DNA of 64,000 nucleotides, taken from the NCBI RefSeq assembly GCF_027744825.2, contig NC_071343.1:16860366-16924365 (forward strand), read 5' to 3'. Of the stretch, positions 1 to 28,126 are shown in pieces (the first letter of the stretch is position 1; each line of letters starts with the position of its first letter). The translations under genes were made by a program, and so were the position numbers. The notes under the pieces are model-generated. The model made no database searches and was not told where the DNA came from. It saw only the letters and a list, made by a program, of their open reading frames with translations. Source of the stretch: Synchiropus splendidus. Taxonomy: Eukaryota > Chordata > Actinopteri > Syngnathiformes > Callionymidae.

Positions 1-2307
1 TATTTCTAGCCACTCCGTACAGTACCACATGGCTGCTAATGTTTCTCTTTTGGCTGCTTTATGACACCAGTAAGCATTGGGCTATAAAGTAGTCCTGCTG
101 TACAGTATGCTGCAGGATATTTTTGAGGTCTTACCAACCTGGTGCTCTGTTGGATGCCTGAGTATTGAACACAGCAGTCAGTTTTCTGTGAGCTGCTCAT
201 ATTTCCACACCCCAAAACACTCTCAACCATAGGCACCAGATTCCCACAGGCATTTGGTATGATGCTGTGTCATAAATCAAAACTGTCAAATAGTTTTTAC
301 TGCTTCTGGTGAAAAGAGCCCGAACAACCTTGGGATCATCAAGGCAAAGTTTAGTTTTGTTTGTTAAATATGAACTTTGCTGCAATTTAAGAGCTCGGAT
401 CTTCATCTAGACAGTATACCAACACTTGACACCCGTTTTCTCACTGTTTTAAGCACCAGAATATAAATTGCACCCACTAAATTTAAGATGGGGAAAAACA
501 ATGTGCTCACATAAACTGCACTGGTCTTTGGCGCTTAGATGTGAAAGGCCCCCTTACTGGGAATTCAACCTAGCTTACTGAGAGCAGCACAGATTTTCAG
601 AAACTGGGCCACCAGTGACATTCATTTCTTAGACATGATATTTAATTTTGTGTTTTCTGCAGTATTGTTTTCCAGTTGAACAGAACTGGGCATGTGGGCA
701 GCATAATTTCATTTAAATGCATGCAGACATTTTCAAGTTATACTGCTTTCAGACAGACCTCAACTCCTTGGCATTGGTTTTGATTTGAACAGGTTCCACA
801 TCATCACCAAAGACATAATGACTGAAACAATGTTGGTCTATATTTGTATTTATTTATTTTGTTCAGGCCACTGCGAGTTGGATTATGCTCAAAGCAGTCA
901 TGTGACCCGACCAAAGGGAGATGCCGCGTGTAGTCAACTCACAGCCTCAGATGATCACCTGTTACTTTTCTACACGTTCACTGACTGAACTTGTGTTAAA
1001 TCCCTGCAGTTCTTAGCTAATGTATGTAATTCTCTAAATGGAGAACCTTTGTTTCTAATAGGTCCAGTCCTCACAATTCCGCTTGCATCCACCTACATTT
1101 ACCTGCTGGGATCATGGGTTGTCAGGGCCTGAACGACTCCCGCATAATATTCAGAGTGGGAGAAAGTATGTCCATGGTGCTGTAGGGCTTGCGAGGCAAA
1201 TCATTTCTGGCAAGCTAATCCACCGGTCATTAGAACACCCAAATTGAATAATAGACTCTGAGGAAGGGCTTGTTCATGTGTGTGTGTTTTTGATGAGACT
1301 GGGAGGCCATGGTGGGTGGTCCGCCTCTTCGGTCCTTTTACTTAGGCCCATCACTTCTAATCAGAAGGCACGACAGGCTCCCCCTCACGTACGACCCCTC
1401 TCCGTTCACCCACAGGCGCCCACACATGTACTCTATTATGGTGCATTATCTGGCCGCTGCCTGGGGACATCACCTGAGAAATCTATAGGCTGGAGGCTCA
1501 GATGAAAGCAGACGAAATGAAAGAAGAAAAAGAAATGCTCCACTTTCTATTAAAATTCTTCCTCTCTTTTCTTGAAGTAATCACCGGGGCTGCCAAAGCT
1601 TTATTGGGAAACGTAATGGGCTTGTAGGATGGAGACAGTGGCAGTGACATCATACAGCACCTGCATTTATCCATGAATTATGTCTTTTCCCACAATCTTT
1701 CATTTTTGATTTAGTTTTCACAAGACTAGTTTTAATTTCAACTTTTTTAACAATTAATTTACATTTCTTAAAAATGTATGAATATATGCTTTCATTCAGA
1801 TGACATCATCAACCAAAGTGATGTCAGCATGATTCTGTTTAGCATGTATATAAAAGTTATGTTCTGACAATGGTCTTGTGGTTATGTGTTCTCCACACAA
1901 ACGATACTTTGCTCCCAAATCTAAGCATCGTCCGTGATCAAGTCTTGTCTATATGTTCTACGGTCCGATCGTTGCCTTTGCTCGCATGTTTTTAGTGCGC
2001 CGTCTTGATCTTGTCTTACTGGTGGTTTTAAGCTACTGTCTTCCTAGCCCCTTTAAAATTAAACCCTACTTTGAAGCAATGTCTGAAGACCAAGGGGGAA
2101 GACAATTGGACAAGTGACTTAGTTAGCTCCAAAATCTATAGCTAAAGTCATTCCAGACACTGAGTAAAATGCAATAAATTCACTCTTTTTCTGGGGCAAA
2201 GAAAGCCTTGACTGTTTTATTTTTTATTGCGAGAGTGAGGCTTGATGTTGAAGGAGACGTATGCGCCACAGATAGGATGTCAGTGGTAGAAGAAGGAGGT
2301 GTTGTAG

Positions 2308-2400
2308 AATCAGAATCAGAAAACTTTATTAATCCCAAGGGAAATTATGTTACAAACTTGATGATGTGATAGAGAGCATTCCCCAAAGGGAGAGACTGGT
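2308..2400 (+). repeat. Common teleost interspersed repeat fragment
   Basis: Contains the signature AATCAGAA...CTTTATTAATCCC...GGGAAATTAT, a motif I recognise as recurring in fish genomes at the ends of short interspersed or LINE-derived repeats. The family name is not resolved from sequence alone and the right boundary is approximate. Confidence 0.45.
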
Positions 2401-5400
2401 ATTTGGCGCGGACCTAAATGGCTTGTATGGAGGAACATCATGTGTCGAAGAAAACATTGTAGTGGTGTCAGGGAAGCAACAAATCCTTGCCACCATACCG
2501 TCCTAAGCAGACGGTGAAGGCAGCCTTCAGTGTCGCACATGGAGGCTTTCAATTAAAGCACATAATAGTAGGATAATTTATTGCCCATCCCTATTGTGTA
2601 CAAATTTATTGTACACGATACTACGTGTAGTCTCTACGATGACAATACTGCATCTCATCTTCATCTTTATGAGATGGAATGGTCCTCATAGGTTCTCTGA
2701 CGCAGTCGTCCTCCTTGGTTCATATCAACACATGCAGGTTTCCCGCTGCGCTGGTGCCTCGCCGAAACACTGTGGTGAAAATAGCTGGATATTGGACGGA
2801 GCTCCGCTCTGGCTCAATTTAACCCCCAAATAACACGACCGGGTTCTACGAGAGACATTTACACTTGGTTAACTGTTATATTTAGACAACAAATAATGAT
2901 GCTGGAGACAAACTCCAGTAATAATTTTCATCATGAAACAGTTTCAAGAGAGACTGTAGTGTGTACAACACATGGCATAGAAGGAAAATGGATTTATCGT
3001 GAGAATTATCGTTATCGCCGAAATTACTACATTTATCGTGATAACTTTTTTTGTCCATATCGCCCAACCCGAGTGGGCAGCATGTAAAAGAAAGACTTTG
3101 TGGTTAGGAGGTGGAAAGTACTTCAAAATTGGTGAGGGAAGCAGCAGAGAAAATGGTAGGCGTGGAAGTGAAAGGAGGACAGGGAGACTTGGCGGTGGAC
3201 TGATGAGGTTCAGGAGAACAAGAAGGAAGGAGTGAAATTGTGTGAGAGCGAAGAGATGTGGAGAGCAGCCATAAGGCAAAGAGAGGGGTCAGTCAGTGGT
3301 AAGCTGGTGAGGAGCAGCCGTGATCCAGTGTTGGTGATTGTTGATAACGGTAGGTCAGTGTTGGTCAAGTTTGATCCCATCTAGGAAAATTCAATCATCT
3401 GAAAGTGGAGAAGTGGGGCTTCATCTTCATATTATTGTCAGTACGCTTTGCCATTGAGTTTCAATGGAAACTGCTATTACACAGTCAAAATTTCATGGTG
3501 ACGTTGAACTACCGCCAGATGAAAGAGAAAAGTTCACTGTCCTTGTGAGGCATTTTTCAAACTGTTCTGAAACCATATTGTCGAAATGAATGCGGGCTAA
3601 TACTCATTACGCATTGTCATAAAAAGGTGAAGCAGATGCATTCAATCAATTCCTACTTTCATAGGAAATCATCCTCATCTCTGCCGATGTTCAATCAGGC
3701 CACACTTCTCATGACATCATTCAAAGTAAACAATGCATCGTCCATTATGGATATCCACCCTCTGGCTGTTCTCGGTTGGCATACATTCTTTTAAATAGGT
3801 CTGATATGATCTATAATGTGATTCTGGAGGGTAACAGAAGACTTATGGGATGTATTGTGGAGGAACAGCTGCCTGCTGGGCCTATCAGTCAGTGTTAGAG
3901 CTGCTGAGGGGGCTGTTTCATGTAGACTGCCTCTCCTCCCCTGACTGTATCATTCGGCCATTTATCTCTGTCGAGAGTCTTTCCCTTTTTTGGCCAATCC
4001 CCTTTTCCTTTCCTCTTATTCAACCTTATCGTCATTGGACTCTTGATGGTCAGGTTCTCTTCTAGTTCTGCATATATTGAATATCCATCTGCGAAAACTA
4101 TTGTCATGTGTTATCTGCTTTACATTATTCTTTGACCTGCTGACCTATTCAATTTTGTCAAACGTGACTGTGTTCAAATGTTTTTTTTTTTGTTTTGTTT
4201 TTTTAAATAGAAAACGTTGGGACGGAAGCTGTGGGTTTCACATCCAATTTGTATTATATATTTTGAGACAAGCTAAGGCAGAAAATAATGTAAGCTCTTC
4301 AGCAACATCGTTGGCTTTTCCACTCTTTTAAATAACTTAACTATCTATTTTGCGGTTGAATCAATCTTGTAAAATGGAACCTGTTTTCCCATCATTTTCA
4401 TCAGTTTCATTACATTTGGAAACCTTACATAAACACATGTACTGCATTTTTCTTCAGTAATAATATAATTTAAGAAATAACATTATTAATCTTAATTTTA
4501 GAATCATTGTCTTCTCTAACCAGTTATGAGTTGATACTTATGGATTATTTCTCTCCTTCCTTCTTGGGTATCGACTGGGGCTGATCCGAAAGCAGTGTTA
4601 AAGTATTAACCTTCTTGCCATACTGTGGGAAACCACTGCTAATGCTTTGAGTAAAAGCATTAGCAGTGACTTGGTATTTATTTCAACAAAGTGTTACCAA
4701 ATGTTGCCAACATTTTGCATGTTGCTTGTCGTCGTTGCAGTTCTGAGTGGCACGTGGGTGAAATGTTTCCACACAGTATTGTTGTTACCTGCTGCCATGT
4801 TATCATTATGGCACCATGTGTGACATCAACGTGAGCACTGGAGTTTAAATGCCAATATCGGCTTCTGGGATCGTACCTTTTTCACCGATACACAATCCCA
4901 TTTTTTTGGGGCTGGATTGGGTCATTACCCGACACCAGGAACATGATTGGTGCATCCCTACAAGTGAATTTACAATGCTGATTCCCTTCAATGTGAACTT
5001 AATGAACTTATTTCCAGGCCAAGACTGTTTGTTTCTAAACCTTAGCTAATTTAATTTAACAGCTTTCAAAGTTGGAATTTATTGAGCATGTTTATTTTAT
5101 TTTATTTCTGCAGTGTGGTTAATTTTGCTGAGATGGCAGTTTTTTCAAACCAGACCAAGCCTCTTGTTGCACCATTTGTGTGTGGGAGCGAGAGAGAAGA
5201 CCTGACTCCTAGATGACCTGTCGTCGAGCATGCTCATCCCTGTGATGTATAGTTATTGTCTCTATACAGTATTGAGATATGAACATTCATGATATTAATA
5301 TCGCAAAACCAACTATGTCAGTTTCCTCTGCTCATCCTGCGTGTAAAGCTGAGGCAGTGGCAAACATGCCTTTTGTGCTTGCCCTTCAATATGCGGCTAA

Positions 5401-8400
5401 GACCAGCCAACCACAAACCTCATTTCATGCTTGCTGTTGATTGACAGCTGAAACTAGTGAAATGCAAACATATGGCTTTCTACATCATTTTGTATTGTGA
5501 TGTGTTTATTTTTCTGAAAAGGACTCAGTTGTCACTGAACCAATAGGTGTGTCGTATTGTATCAATATCAATATATGTGGCATGAGATATGAAATTTTAC
5601 ATCCCAGTCACTTGAACTGCCTTATGATATTTAGCTTCTGACTCCTGGAATGTACTCTCAGGGGGACATCTGAGCCTGTCCCAAGACTGAACAGTATCAT
5701 CAGTAGTTGTGGGAACATACGCAAAACGAACACTGTCATCTAAGTGAAATTATGCTTACTTTAAATCATTTTCATTGGCTGTGCTAGACTCACCTCAGAT
5801 TTCTGCAAGAACCAACACCATTCATGGCTCTGGGTTAAACCTGAACCGGACCGTATATAGTCTCCACCGCTCCATGTTTATCCCTGGTTTCCTTAGCGGT
5901 GGATGTTGCTTGATCATCATCATCCATTTTTGTCAGTGTTGATACAGTAGGCAGAAAAACGTATACTTTTGACCAAACCAAACGACAGCATTGTGTGCAT
6001 TTGTGTTTAGTGTTGTTACCTCATGCTTATCGACTGAAACTGCTTGACCTCAGTAGTAAAATTGTTTTGAATAAAGGTTGTAAATCTGAATACATATCTC
6101 TATTAAGACTCAACTGGTGATTTTCTTTTAATAAACGTGTTTTTCTTTTCTTAAGATCACAGCAACAAATAGTATCCCTTCTCCCTAACATTCCATCTGA
6201 CAGACCTGCGTGTCATGGTATTGGCCATGTCTGTGTGTGTGTGTGTGTTTATGTCACTGATGGTGGCCATCTGCAACATGTCGCACCCAGAGGCTGAGCA
6301 GTCAGTCGCCGTGGCCTTGAAGCCGTCAGGAAGCGAGGACAGCCGTTTAGCTGTTACAATCCCCCAGCCCCCACCTCCACCTTCCTCCTGGTCATCATGT
6401 GCTCGCAGGAATCATAGCCACTCGCTATGGTGATTTATGACCTCACCTCAAGCCCAGCTGAGACTTGCAGTGCGTGAATGTGCTGGCGGAGGGAATTAGG
6501 TTATTATGATCAAGTCCTCTCGTATATAGACAGTTTGAAATTATATCTAAAATGGTATATGCAATGTTGGATTTGTTGCGACTTTGGATGCAGTATTTTT
6601 TTTCGGTTCTTTTCATGCGGAAATGAAACAAATAAATATTAGCTTTTGCATTCAGGAGCCGGGGCACCATTATCTCTCGCCTGGCCTTCGCCATGTGGAC
6701 AATAGTCGTCTGCCTCTCTCCCTTCCATGAACCTTGAATGCACCTACTTGCCTGCCAAAAAAAAGCAATCTCTCACAAAACCCATAAAACAAAAAAATAA
6801 TAATCATATTGATATTGTGCCTCGGCTTTCTTCACCTTTCCTCTATCACTATCAGTGGCCCTCAGTGATAAACAAGTGGCTGTCAAATATTAAAGTCTGC
6901 AGCGCAATAAGAGACAGATTTACCTTTTGCTATACCGTGCCCTCTTTTTCAGTTGTGTTTCTGCATGGAAAGCAAATGCTGTCTTGTTTTGACATATTCC
7001 TGATCAATCCTGCGTAAGTTTGAAAAAAGTCTGTCACTGTCTGCGGGCATTGGTCAGTGGCTATCAAAGCCAATCTAAAATGACAAGTAATGTAGTTACG
7101 GTTTTCAAATATGTATATTCTAAAGTCATTTTGCTCAATTTTCTTGCTGCTGTCTGGTGCTGTTGCTTTTAAAGCCTCTCCGAAGTGCAAGAATTAGGGG
7201 GTGCCAGTTTCAGTCAGCACTGCTGCCGAAAAAATATAAACGGAGAAAGATAGGAATTTAAATTGCACCCCAGTTCACGTGGCGGGTATTTATTGCGCAC
7301 AAATACGTAAATATGCTGACTGTTTTGAATCAGCAACAAAGCAATCTAAAAAGTTTGTCGCTTCTATGATTGACTTAAATGTGAAGTTGCTGAGGTCAAG
7401 AGATTTTCTTCACTGTCAAAATATTGACATGCCTTTCCCCCCAAAAAGGGTTTTAAGACCAGCACAGGGCTATCATGTTGTCCCGAATCCAGCAATCTTT
7501 TCGATTGCTGTCATCAAATGGTCCTGTCTAATGTGCGTTGGAACAAAGCTATTGAAAGAGATGGTGCAATGTGGCTGAAATACAAAAGAAATGTAGTGTA
7601 GTGTAATGTTTCCCCCCAATGAAGAAGAGTGACTAAATGCACTCTTCAGGAGAATCACTGAGATGAATATATTTTTAACTCTTGACGTACACCCCCATAA
7701 CCACTCAGGTCACTGAGTTCTATAATTCCATTTGGTCACAGAAGAGTGATTCTTCGACACCCTGTTAGAAGCTCTATGTCGCTAATGTATTTCCAAATTT
7801 TCCTCGGTCGATTGCCACCAATCAGACACTTGCCCCGCTCATCCTGTTAGAAAAAGAAAAAGGAATGTTCCTGCTCTTTACTCCTTTAAAGGTACACCAT
7901 TGTGTCTACTTGATATCTTGGATTAACAGTGACCAAATGATGAAGTGAGCTGCGAAGTTCACAGTATTCAAGACATAAATGGTCGCAGTGTTGGCGTTGT
8001 GTAGGTGGTGGGAGGTGGATGTTCGAGACTCCAAGCAGGAGGACTTGTGGAGAGAAATGAAAGAGGCAGAATAACGTTGAGTTTGTGGACTGTGATCAGT
8101 TGTTGCTGAGTGCGTTCAGACAGTGTCGTGTGTAATCGACGCTCTGTTTAGGTTGCAGTGAATCGTCTATTAATGCTTGAACTTATCTCCATAGTGACTT
8201 GAAACCTTTCTCCCTGACTACTCTGCCCAAACTCAAAACTACGTAGGATTAGTATTGGAGTTGTCATTGCTGTCTCTTAAATGATCATCTTTGTATGACA
8301 GTTTTTTTGTGTCATTTTTACCTGACAACAATAATAAAAGCAAAAGTTTGATTTATTTGGCAGCATGCTGTGTGTATACTTCAGCATAGAAGTGACTATA

Positions 8401-10675
8401 ACGGTCTCTCCAAAATACAGTTGACAACCGACGCCATCGACTGATATTCCAGAAATATTTATCACACTTAATCCATCTTAACATGTTGCAGGGGTAAGCT
8501 CGCCAACAGCTGGTAATATTTTTGTCCTGCAAATCTCGTGTCTTTTCAGCCCTCGTCAATCTCTCCAAATTTTTTTCACCTTGACAGCCATCTTTGTTAG
8601 TCAAAGGTTTATAGGTTTATATTGATTGTGAAATTTTGATGTTCACAATCTTTGATAATCTAGTAAATATGAATAAATGCAGAAATGTGAGGGGTTGTTA
8701 AACATACCGAACTCTGGAACTATCAATGTTTCCCCACATTTTACCTGAGCTTTTACCATCTGAAGAGAAATATTTTACACCGTTGCAAAGCAGTTTTTAT
8801 CGCATCACTTCAGGGGGAAAGTTTTATGAATAAATGCACACCTATAGCGCCATCTCTTTGTAGAGGTAATGTGGCAAGTTGAAATTGACAAATTACTTGT
8901 GACATCGGCAGTGCAACACTCAGTATGTGTTGATAAACTTCACGCTGACGCTGCCAAGTAAAGAATGATAGATGTACAGGGAACACTGAAACATGGTGAA
9001 TGGAAAACCATCATCTTTGTGAAAGCTGATGCCTGTCTAAGGCTGTTTAAACGATACTACCTTCAAAATTAGGATGAAACATTGGTTTCATTTGTTTCAC
9101 CATGAGGCATGAGGCAGTGAAATCAAACATCCAATCTAATGATTATTGTATTATGGCCAAGTTACGCCATTTGAGATTCAAAACTGTCAAGTCTTTGTAT
9201 TGTCTTGTATTCTTGATATATCCCTGGACACTTGTCCGGTTCTATTCCTTTCTAACTTTTAAGTTGTGATAGTATAGATTCTTTCGCTCAAGCATTATTC
9301 ATTCCCTGAAATAATATTGACTGAAAGTCAGACTTCCCCATCGGCACTGAGTTTGAGAGTTTACACAGAGAGTAGAGGGTGGACCTTTCCATCACCTTTA
9401 TTTTTGAAGCGATAATGATTCTGCTTTATGTGGAATAGGATTGCGTTTTCTATCTATCATACCCTCTCTGCACCCCTCACCTTAACCTCCCTCACCTCCA
9501 GCTAGTGAGCTGCAGCCGCTTCTTCGTCTGTAGTTGCTCTATCACAGTGAGACCAAGGGAGGAGAGACGAATCAAAACCACCTTATTTTACTTTGAGTTC
9601 CTCTCACCATGCCAGATTAAATTCAAGGATTTTCATCTTCTTTCTCATCTTTTTTTTTTTTTGGCTATCAACCCCTCACTCTGTGTCCACATTGAATTAC
9701 CTGAAAATGAAGTCTCAAACTCGATTGCCAACCAACTTCAGCTCATCAAGCTGGCCAAGTTGTTCTATTTTGATACTCTGTTTCAAGCAACATTGGAATT
9801 TTTTATTAATCTTTATGGCCAGTTGAAAATAGTAATTGACCAGCATGTCATCGGTTATTTTGCTACAGTTGCCTAGAGTGTGGAACCAAGATCTTCGACG
9901 CTGTAGTAAAATCATATTACCAGGACATCAAACTATGCCCTCTAGCAGAGCATTAGACCCTGTGCAAGGCCACATCTGGAAATAGGTATCATGGCAGGAT
10001 GCAGTGTTTCCCCGCTGGCCACCTCTATGGCTACGAAAACCACTATCTGTGCCTCTCGATGGGATGTGGGAGCTGGAAAACTTAACATAATCTTCCTCCC
10101 ATCAGGGCATACAGTAAATGGACATATTTACCATATCCCTGTAACAAGAGACTTCAGAAACGATTGAGAGATGACTTGGAAAAGGCATCAAATAAAATAA
10201 AGTCAAGTCAAGTGAGTGAAGAATCACTAGCTCCAGCAGGACACCATCGGTGGGCTCAGAACTATTGGGAGATTTTGGTGTCCAGGGTTGAACCGTTTAA
10301 GATGGCAAAGGCTAGACTAGAAAGATCACCTATGTGATGCCCATACTGGCCTGACCCTGAAGACGGGAAGATGATAGTCAGCGGCAGTGACAATTTAGAA
10401 CGCCCAGTCATCACTGCAGTATCCAGACATTGGCAGTCATGTGCAGCAGTGAGGAAGAGGCCATTGGCCTTGGTGATCCTAGCATTATTTAACTGCTGAG
10501 CAACACATTAAATTCGAGGGCATGCAGTAAGGACCAGGATGGCTGATTCTCAAGAAAAACTAGGTCACTGAAAGACCTCGTGGGCTATAGTTTTATTGTC
10601 AGAGCCATGTCCATTACCGGTCATTCTGAGGCATCTAATGGGGTAATGAAGACAAACCTATGAAGAGGCACTGAT

Positions 10676-11030
10676 ATACACTGCCTGACCTCAAAAAGTC
10701 GCCACTACAAAAATATATTAACATCTCTGAACTTGGCTAAGTATTTCCTTGCACCACCTTCAGCTTTGCTTAGGGTACATTTGCAATATACTTCTGCATT
10801 GTCCCTATTGTATGTCCAATGTTGCATTAAGTTCGCCCCATATTGATCATGGTACAGACAAACCACAAGATCTGGATTGTTCTCATTCACAATTTCAGTC
10901 CAGGGAATTCTGGAATTCTCTTGTTGGAATATTCCCGGGCTATCATGAAAAAAAAAAACCAGATCCATTCATATTCAGTGTATTCACGTAGTCAGTTGAC
11001 CTCATTCTTTAAGCACAGAATGTGAAGATT
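10676..11030. mobile_element. Probable decayed Tc1/mariner-like element remnant
   Basis: Begins with a segment close to the terminal motif CTGCCTG(A/G)CC..AAAA.GTCGCCAC that I associate with fish Tc1/mariner elements. It continues with transposase-like but stop-interrupted sequence. No intact ORF and no opposite terminal repeat were identified, so this is a tentative call from remembered motifs. Confidence 0.3.
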
Positions 11031-12423
11031 TCGATCCGGATGATGACATTCCTCTTGGTCTGGCAGCCAAGTTTTGTGCAGTGCAGTACAATCCACCATT
11101 AGAATTAGAGATGTAGCCCCTGCTGTCAAACCTCACCTCCTCTGTGTTTTCTGTGAACTAAATGAAGGCATCATCGACAGTGCTGTCATAAGGTTAGCCT
11201 TCCTACCTAGCACAGGTGTCATTATTCTCTGTTTGCCACAGTGCACTCTGAACCGGTGATGTTGCGCCATAGTGAACTAATCACAGCTTGTTGAGATTTG
11301 AATGAACTTGAACGGTCATTTCAGTTTCACCCACTGATGAGTTTCTTGGTGAATGTGGCCGTTTTTATAGTGAATTAATACCTCCTTTCTTGTCGACCGT
11401 CTTTCACACGTTTTCCTTTCATCCCACCTTTTTCTTTTCAATTATGGCGCGGGAGATGAATCTCTAATAGGGTGATAATTGTGCTAGCATATTTACTGTC
11501 ACCCGCCATTAGCCCAGATTAATTAGCCCATTTAGTTTAGCTTAAGAAAGTGTCTGGCTGAGGGATGGGGGCACTGATGGAAGGCGGAAAGGGAGCACAG
11601 AGAATCAGCACAATCTGCTCGGTATCATAATGCCATCTTTCCCTGTGTCTCTCCTCTGCCTGAATTCTCATCGAGTCACTTTCATTAGTCTGCCGCGTCG
11701 AGTCTGCACCCAGCGAAGCAATTCTTTTAATTGAAAATTCTTTCTTGAAAAGTCAGATCACCAACAATATTTTAGACACAGTTGCTGTGTATTAAAATTG
11801 GTGACACAGAAGAGTCATAAATCTTGAATCTGTCCAGGATGTCAAAAATAGGGAGAAATATCCAAGTTACTGGGAGTGACCATCCTTGTATGGGTATCTC
11901 ACTTGCGTCACTTACAAAAATAAATGAGTTATATGTATGATTGACTTAATGATAAGCCAGTTGAGATGGGCCGGTGAGGCTTCATGAAACAGTGTATTCA
12001 TTGTTGAAGCCCACTTGATGGTACACTGCTTCAAAATATTTGCCTTCAAACAATGATGTCAAAGGAATGCTGACATATTTTTTTCAACCAAAAGTGGGAT
12101 AACTAGCCACAAGCTTTATTATTACCATATTATTACCATCCCCAGAATATTTTCCATTGCAATGGCTCTGTTTTTTGGTTGACACAACTGAAAGTGTGTT
12201 GTTGGTGTCCTAATCTTACAGTAATCTATGATTCGTGGTCCAACTAACATTGTTGAAACGACATTGAGAAAGAGTACAGTGAATTGATCAGTTGGAAATG
12301 ACTTAAATTTCAGGTATCGCTGCGTGTCTCTTGAATATTCTGGATATGTCCTAACCTGCATGTATCTATATTCCAGGTGTGGCAGCACTGAGGTCCCTCG
12401 CAGCTCAAGCCAGGCCAGTCAAC

Positions 12424-25578
<13,155 letters not shown>

Positions 25579-27830
25579 GGGAGACTCCCCTCTCTCCTCA
25601 TGCTGGACCCTGACCCCAGTTACCAGCCGGCCCATTCTGACTCTTACCTCCGTCCATGTCTTTGCACATATGAAGGTGTGGATTTAAACTGTCTCATCCA
25701 ACATCCATGTCATCGTCGCAGCCATTCCTCCGAGGACCCATGTGTCCGTCATCGCCGTTCTTCTTTTCTCATGTTAAAACTGGAATCCATGTTTCTCTCT
25801 TCCTTTGCCTCTTTTTTTTTTTTTATTTTCCATAGCAGTAGAAAGCCGTGACATCCTCACCAGAGTTTGGACCTAGAGGTGTATTTAATAAAGATAGTAA
25901 CGATAATCTGCAATTTATTTAAGAATGATAGTCTTCAGGATGTAAATGTAGCTCAAAAAAAAGACAAAGAATGACATGACGTCATTGCCTCATATGTTAG
26001 AAGACTTGTTCCTAGCGTGTTTTATTAAACGTTGTTTGAACCATCTGCTGATGAGTTTGATCGATCCATGTTTGGTTCTGTTTACATTCGTTCATTCATT
26101 TTTCTTTACTCAGTCTCATGTCATACTTGAACAATGAGGGGTCACGCCGAGTGTCATGTAGCCCCCCCACCCCCGACCCCTCCACCTCACCTAGGGAAAC
26201 TTTTCGAAGGTGCTGCCTGTTGTTCAGTTTGTTTCCTTCCTTTATCCGAGCCATGGCTTTGCATGGGAACTGAGCTGGGAGCAGCAGACGTGTGTGAATG
26301 AATGAATGCCAGCATAACTCCTCCACAGGCAGCTTTGAATCTCTGTCTCTTTTCTAGATTTCTTGTGATTGTGTCATTGAAGGGGGGTCGTGTCTCGTTT
26401 CGTTTTTTTCCCCTCCTTAAATTGGGCATTTAAGGATTTGTACTGCAGCTGTAAAGAAATATCGTTTCCAGAGTGTCACTTTGTTGCAGGGATTCACAGC
26501 AACAGCCCACAATATTGAAGTTATCCACAGCCCAGTGTGGTTGTGCGGCACTGACGTAAACATTACAACTGGTTTCAGACCCAAACATTTTTTTTAGCTT
26601 TCTCAAAGTTGACTTTTGTTTCCCCTATGTATCACAAATGTAGGTTGATGGTGTGAATCCCTCCGAAACTGTCAGTAGTTTACGGCCTTGTGTCTCACAG
26701 TGATGTCACTTTAGAAACTCCACCCGCACCCCAGAAGCTCTCTAGCCACCTCGTCCAGGCTGCGGTGTTTCAGGCTCGTCGCCACTGCAGAGAATTAATG
26801 TCCCCGTTGTTGAAACGTAGATGTGTGTGCTCAGGCTGCTCCAAACATACTCTGGAATCTTCACCAAAGACGATGTCCATGTGTGTTCCTGCCACCGTGT
26901 ATTTGCTTTTCCGATCTTTATTTTTTTTATTTGTACAGACACTGTACATTGGAGGATGGACGCGGCGGTCCGGCTTCTTTAGTGCATCTGTAGCGACTTG
27001 TGGGCGCCAGTGGGGCTGGACCGGCCTCCAAGAGACGATCCCGTGCAACTGTATAGACATCTCTGGCTGCGTGTTGATGTTTGTTTGTCGTGACGCTGAC
27101 TCACCGGGCAACACTCAGCATGGCGCCAACACTGCCGTGATTGTTTCGGGGGTGCTCCTCTCCCTTTGTAGCCGCCCATGTGTAAAGAATACAAAATGTA
27201 TATGCAACTCTTCTCGACCAGCCGGCACATGTCATCATGTAACTGTGTCATCATTTCTTTTTCATGAGTGACCCAAAAGCAGGAACTGGGATGGTTGGAA
27301 GTTGGGTGCGCCCCTTTTTTGCAAAAGGACCCACACACCAAAGTCACATGCAAATGTCTCCTTTAATGTCACGCCATCTCGATCAGGAGTCCTCACCTTC
27401 CTCCCTCACCCCCTGAGTTTTCTACGCCCCCTGAAAGACTGCCTGCTTGTAGATTTGTATTTTACTTTTGAATGCACTAAAGATGTCAACTGATGATGTC
27501 ATGATATGAGGCCGCCCCGCCTGTTTTGGACGGTAAGGCAACTATCACAGCAAGAACTGAACTGCATCTGCTCTCAACCCCTTTGTGAATCCTTGATGAT
27601 GATCAGTGTCCCCCACCTCACCCTCCTCTCTCTCCCCCCCCCACAGGGGTTTCTGTTTTTATTTGATTTCGTTTTTTGGCCCAGAGGTCGACGCCCTGGG
27701 ATTAGAACTCCCCCCACACACACCGACCCCCTCTGATGTGTGAATTCCTCTGCTGACAAAATCTACGATCCTTGCATGTTCAACACTGATGCTGCACCTC
27801 GCATGATGAAAAGGATTCCTGTAGAATAAA
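25579..27830 (+). other. adarb1: adarb1 3' untranslated region (probable extent)
   Basis: Follows the TGA at 25576-25578. An early AATAAA lies at 25887-25892, and a later one at 27825-27830 follows a region with C-rich runs and long U tracts, typical of long vertebrate 3' UTRs. Which site is used cannot be decided from sequence. The open frame at 26690-27271 on the + strand matches nothing I know and is likely chance within the UTR. Confidence 0.5.
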
Positions 27831-28126
27831 AAGATAAAGATAGATATAAAAAAGGAACAAAAGAATAAAAGAGTTCTTAGTTTACTTTTGCACATTGTTG
27901 GAATTCTTTTCTTTGATCAAGCACAACCATTTGAAGAAAGTTAAGTCTGAAGAAGTGTTGCGCCACTGCTCCTTCCGTGGCCTCGGGACCGGATCTGTAG
28001 AATCACCTGCCCACAGTAAGTGCTTCCATCTCGACCTGCCAACGCTGTGATCTTCAGCCTCTGCTATTGTACTACGCCTATGTTTTATGCACAGTTACAT
28101 GCATTTTTAGCATTTAAAATATCATT

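Larger units (their letters stand above)
1..12376. other. Region upstream of the first recognised adarb1 exon; no coding exon recognised
   Basis: About 12.4 kb in which none of the open frames in any of the six frames resembles a known protein. The first recognised exon starts at 12377 with a splice acceptor, so at least the sequence just before it is intron; upstream non-coding adarb1 exons and the promoter lie either here unrecognised or left of the window. Composition is AT-rich with short homopolymers. Recognisable debris is limited to a teleost interspersed repeat near 2310, a mariner-like remnant near 10.7 kb and a MITE end near 11.96 kb. Non-coding 5' exons cannot be ruled out without transcript data. 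Confidence 0.6.

Noticed and set aside
26690..27271. 193-codon + strand ORF after adarb1
   Set aside because: Lies in the probable adarb1 3' UTR, has no recognisable domain and overlaps several equally long frames on both strands; likely chance in GC-richer sequence.
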